Shown piece by piece: positions 14,570 through 16,209 of a stretch of DNA of 16,209 bases. The stretch is from NCBI GenBank assembly GCA_902472795.1, contig CABROZ010000048.1:1-16209 (forward strand), in the 5' to 3' direction. Made by a program: the position numbers and the translations under genes. The notes under the pieces were generated by a model. It did no database searches. It was not told the DNA's origin and worked only from the letters and a program-made list of their open reading frames with translations. The stretch's first letter is position 1. Every line of letters begins with the position of its first letter. The stretch comes from an uncultured Bacteroides sp. GTDB taxonomy: Bacteria > Bacteroidota > Bacteroidia > Bacteroidales > Bacteroidaceae.

Positions 14570-15829
14570 TTAATTGTTCAGTGTGTGTTTCCAGTCATGC
14601 AGTTTCATCAGAAGCTGCACCTCGTGCACCGACTTCTGCAAACGGGCCAGGTTTTCGGCCGTAATGTCGCGCAACAAATCGTTCACCGTCTGTGTGCCGT
14701 TTTGCAACTTCACTTCCGATGCCTGGCGAATGCGGGTACGCAACCGAATTATCTCGTCATCGTCCTCCATCTGCCGGCGCAGGGCTTGCACATCGGCCTC
14801 CTGACGGGTAGCTTCCAACCCGGTGTTGAAGAGGAACGTACTTCTTCCCGCCTCCAGCATCAGACGCCCGTTTTCTATCAGCCGACTGTCGTTCTTACGG
14901 GTATAAAGTTTCGCAAGATTCCACGACAGACTGACTCCCGCCACGTAATAAGCCTTGAATTTATCCTGCAGCATATTCAGTCCCGGATTGCCGTATCCGC
15001 CCTGAAGGAAAATACCGAATCGGGGCATCAGGCCTGCCTTCAGCGAAGCATCCTGCATGGCAAGCCGAGCTGTCTGTGCATCGTACCAGCGCAACTCCGG
15101 ACGATTGTTCAATCCTGTTTCCGGCTCCGCCGCCACGGGCTTCTCCAACTTCAGCTCTTCGTCGGAAGCGAGGCCCAGATAAAGCGACAACATATCGGCA
15201 TAAGCCCGACGGGTAGTCTCCAAGGCTACACGTTGCTGACGGGTGCCAAGCTGTTCAACGGCTATTTCATCCAAATCACTACGATTGGCTGTCCCGTTCT
15301 CGACACAGGCACTTACCGTGCGATGCGCCCGCCCAAGGTCTTCCATCAGCAGGTTGTTCTGCTGCAACTGTTCGTCCAGCAGCAGGATGCCAAAGAACAA
15401 CTGATTCACCCGCTCGTCCAAAGCATAGAGATCGACATTCAGTTTCTCCGTATCCACCTCCGCACCGGCTCGTGCCAAGCGTTTCCGCCATTTCATCTCG
15501 CCGCCGTCCCACACCGACTGCTGCACCTGCAATACTACCTGATACTGATCTTTCGGCATGAAGTTCACATCAATGCCCGGCAACTCGAAAGGCAGGCGGG
15601 TAGCATCGCTCTGGTAGGAAGCCTTGGCCGAAAGGCTGACTTGAGGTAAATAGGCTTTCGCCGCATTGTCCACATTGTACTGCACCGCTTTTTCGATCAG
15701 TCCGTACTGGCGGATCAGGGGATAATTGTCGCGTGCCTGGCGCCGGCATTCGTCCAGTGTGAGCTGCGCCCGGAGTCCCAACGGACAGCAGACCAGGAGC
15801 GACAAAAGAAGTAAGCTATATCTTTTCAT
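14570..15829 (-). CDS. TolC-family outer membrane efflux protein
   Basis: This 419-residue outer membrane factor has a clear signal peptide (MKRYSLLLLSLLVCCPLG, cleaved near LRA-Q22) and the family opening LTLDECRRQARDNYPLI. The long heptad-rich helical segments of the periplasmic tunnel occur in two related halves, each with an LPQVSLSA- or MPRFGIFLQGGYG-type strand. It supplies the exit duct for the exporter encoded downstream. I chose ATG 15827-15829 because it gives a proper signal peptide and lies about 25 bases from the predicted transcription start; the frame is open further upstream, but that extension crosses the promoter. It is the first gene of the five-gene operon. Confidence 0.93.
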   Translation of the reverse strand: MKRYSLLLLSLLVCCPLGLRAQLTLDECRRQARDNYPLIRQYGLIEKAVQYNVDNAAKAYLPQVSLSAKASYQSDATRLPFELPGIDVNFMPKDQYQVVLQVQQSVWDGGEMKWRKRLARAGAEVDTEKLNVDLYALDERVNQLFFGILLLDEQLQQNNLLMEDLGRAHRTVSACVENGTANRSDLDEIAVEQLGTRQQRVALETTRRAYADMLSLYLGLASDEELKLEKPVAAEPETGLNNRPELRWYDAQTARLAMQDASLKAGLMPRFGIFLQGGYGNPGLNMLQDKFKAYYVAGVSLSWNLAKLYTRKNDSRLIENGRLMLEAGRSTFLFNTGLEATRQEADVQALRRQMEDDDEIIRLRTRIRQASEVKLQNGTQTVNDLLRDITAENLARLQKSVHEVQLLMKLHDWKHTLNN

Positions 15830-15860
15830 AGGCCAAAAGAGGGTTAACACTTGTCCGCTA

Positions 15861-15868
15861 CAAAGATA
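15861..15868 (-). promoter_or_regulatory. -7 promoter element of the TolC-HlyD-ABC operon
   Basis: The minus strand reads TATCTTTG, a TAnnTTTG match. A start near 15854 would leave a leader of about 25 bases. The nearest TTTG upstream on that strand (15885-15882) is only 13 bases away, too close for the standard spacing, so the -33 half is unclear. An interrupted GAACA...TGTTC repeat (15879-15883, 15916-15920) flanks the upstream side. Confidence 0.55.
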
Positions 15869-16008
15869 AAAGAAAATAGAACAAAATGACATTCTTTCGC
15901 CATACATCTCTGTCCTGTTCATTCGATTTCCACGGACTGCCATACAAAAGATTGCGCAAGCACTCGGCTGAGTGGCCTGTCACAGCAGAGCACAAAAAGA
16001 AAGAGGGT

Positions 16009-16064
16009 GTGTCAAAACGTATTTATGGTATCTGGAGGGTGTCAAAACTTAGTTATGGTATCTG
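16009..16064 (+). repeat. Two direct repeats of 26 bp at a 30-bp period
   Basis: Bases 16009-16034 and 16039-16064 share GTGTCAAAAC, then TTATGGTATCTG, with only two differences between the copies. The second copy's GGTATCTG forms the outer end of the inverted repeat that follows. The leading GGGTGTGTCAAAAC (16005-16018) looks like the end of some insertion sequences, but no transposase is in view. Confidence 0.85.
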
Positions 16065-16207
16065 ACTCCCCTCCTTCCCGAAGGAGGGGTGCCCAACGGG
16101 CGGGGTGGTAGGTATTTCGACATTCTGTATATCAATACTTTATGTTTTCACCTACCACCTCCCCCTTCGGGTACTCCTCCTTCCCGAAGGAGGAGAGTTT
16201 CAGATAC
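16058..16207. repeat. Nested inverted-repeat element (about 150 bp, MITE- or REP-like)
   Basis: The left arm (16058-16113) and right arm (16150-16207) are imperfect inverted copies, from GTATCTG/CAGATAC at the outside to GGTGGTAGGT/ACCTACCACC at the inside, around a 36-base AT-rich centre. Each arm contains its own perfect 10-bp-stem hairpin with a CC loop (16068-16089 and 16174-16195), and both hairpins share the 18-mer CCTCCTTCCCGAAGGAGG. The left arm also has GCCC-AAC-GGGC (16091-16101). The window ends two bases past the right arm, so the element may be longer. Confidence 0.85.
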
Positions 16208-16209
16208 TT

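Larger units (their letters stand above)
15830..16209. other. Non-coding region upstream of the exporter operon
   Basis: No credible gene is seen in these 380 bases. From the TolC-like gene outward they hold the operon promoter (15861-15868), about 130 bases without a recognisable element, then the tandem direct repeats and the nested inverted repeat that reach the window edge. Confidence 0.7.

Noticed and set aside
14486..15649. Plus-strand open frame of about 387 codons opposite the TolC-like gene
   Set aside because: It overlaps the TolC-like gene in antisense, has no recognisable motif, and starts inside the adaptor gene region.
15961..15974. Short hairpin CACTC-GGCT-GAGTG upstream of the exporter operon
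   Set aside because: Only five base pairs, no T-run after it and no nearby gene end; chance is sufficient.
1..16209. CRISPR arrays, tRNA or rRNA genes, integrases or phage genes
   Set aside because: No regularly spaced repeats, cloverleaf-like segments or mobile-element proteins were seen; the only repeats are the palindromic elements at the right edge.

Overview
The window looks like chromosomal DNA from a member of the Bacteroidales (Bacteroides, Phocaeicola or a relative). It contains Bacteroidetes-type promoter elements (TAnnTTTG at -7, in one case with TTTG 19 bases upstream). It shows little sign of Shine-Dalgarno sites. The families fit the group: an L-type cytochrome bd preceded by a DUF4492 protein, a TonB-dependent receptor without a SusD partner, and a TolC/HlyD/ABC-2 exporter. 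Third codon positions are GC-rich, so the genome is probably more GC-rich than a typical Bacteroides. I cannot name a species.

Layout. (1) Bases 1-155 hold the 3' end of an unrecognised plus-strand gene. It ends at a hairpin that also carries the last codons of cydB. (2) Bases 215-3229, minus strand, form the operon DUF4492-cydA-cydB, a cytochrome bd quinol oxidase with a small one-helix membrane protein encoded first. (3) Bases 3230-3492 are a divergent promoter region. (4) Bases 3493-9521, plus strand, hold a tight five-gene cluster. Its genes encode a fused NapH/NapG-like membrane polyferredoxin, a twin-arginine lipoprotein aldo/keto reductase with two [4Fe-4S] motifs, a DUF1893 protein, a TonB-dependent receptor and a NudC-type NADH pyrophosphatase. 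(5) Bases 9546-9788, minus strand, encode an 80-residue soluble protein of unknown role. (6) Bases 9866-15829, minus strand, hold a five-gene exporter operon in the order TolC-like outer membrane factor, HlyD-like lipoprotein adaptor, double-NBD ABC ATPase, and two ABC-2 permeases. (7) Bases 15830-16209 are non-coding. They carry the exporter promoter and, at the window edge, a pair of 30-bp-period direct repeats running into a 150-bp nested inverted repeat.

How the genes may work together. Cytochrome bd oxidises quinol at very low oxygen. The divergent cluster has the parts for moving electrons from the quinone pool or cytoplasm through a membrane Fe-S protein to an Fe-S reductase that its signal places outside the cytoplasm, next to an outer membrane receptor that could supply the substrate. 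That pathway is inference, but it is the best candidate in the window for an undescribed system. The exporter resembles the E. coli YbhG-YbhF-YbhS-YbhR arrangement with its own TolC partner. Its ATPase has one intact and one degenerate ATP site.
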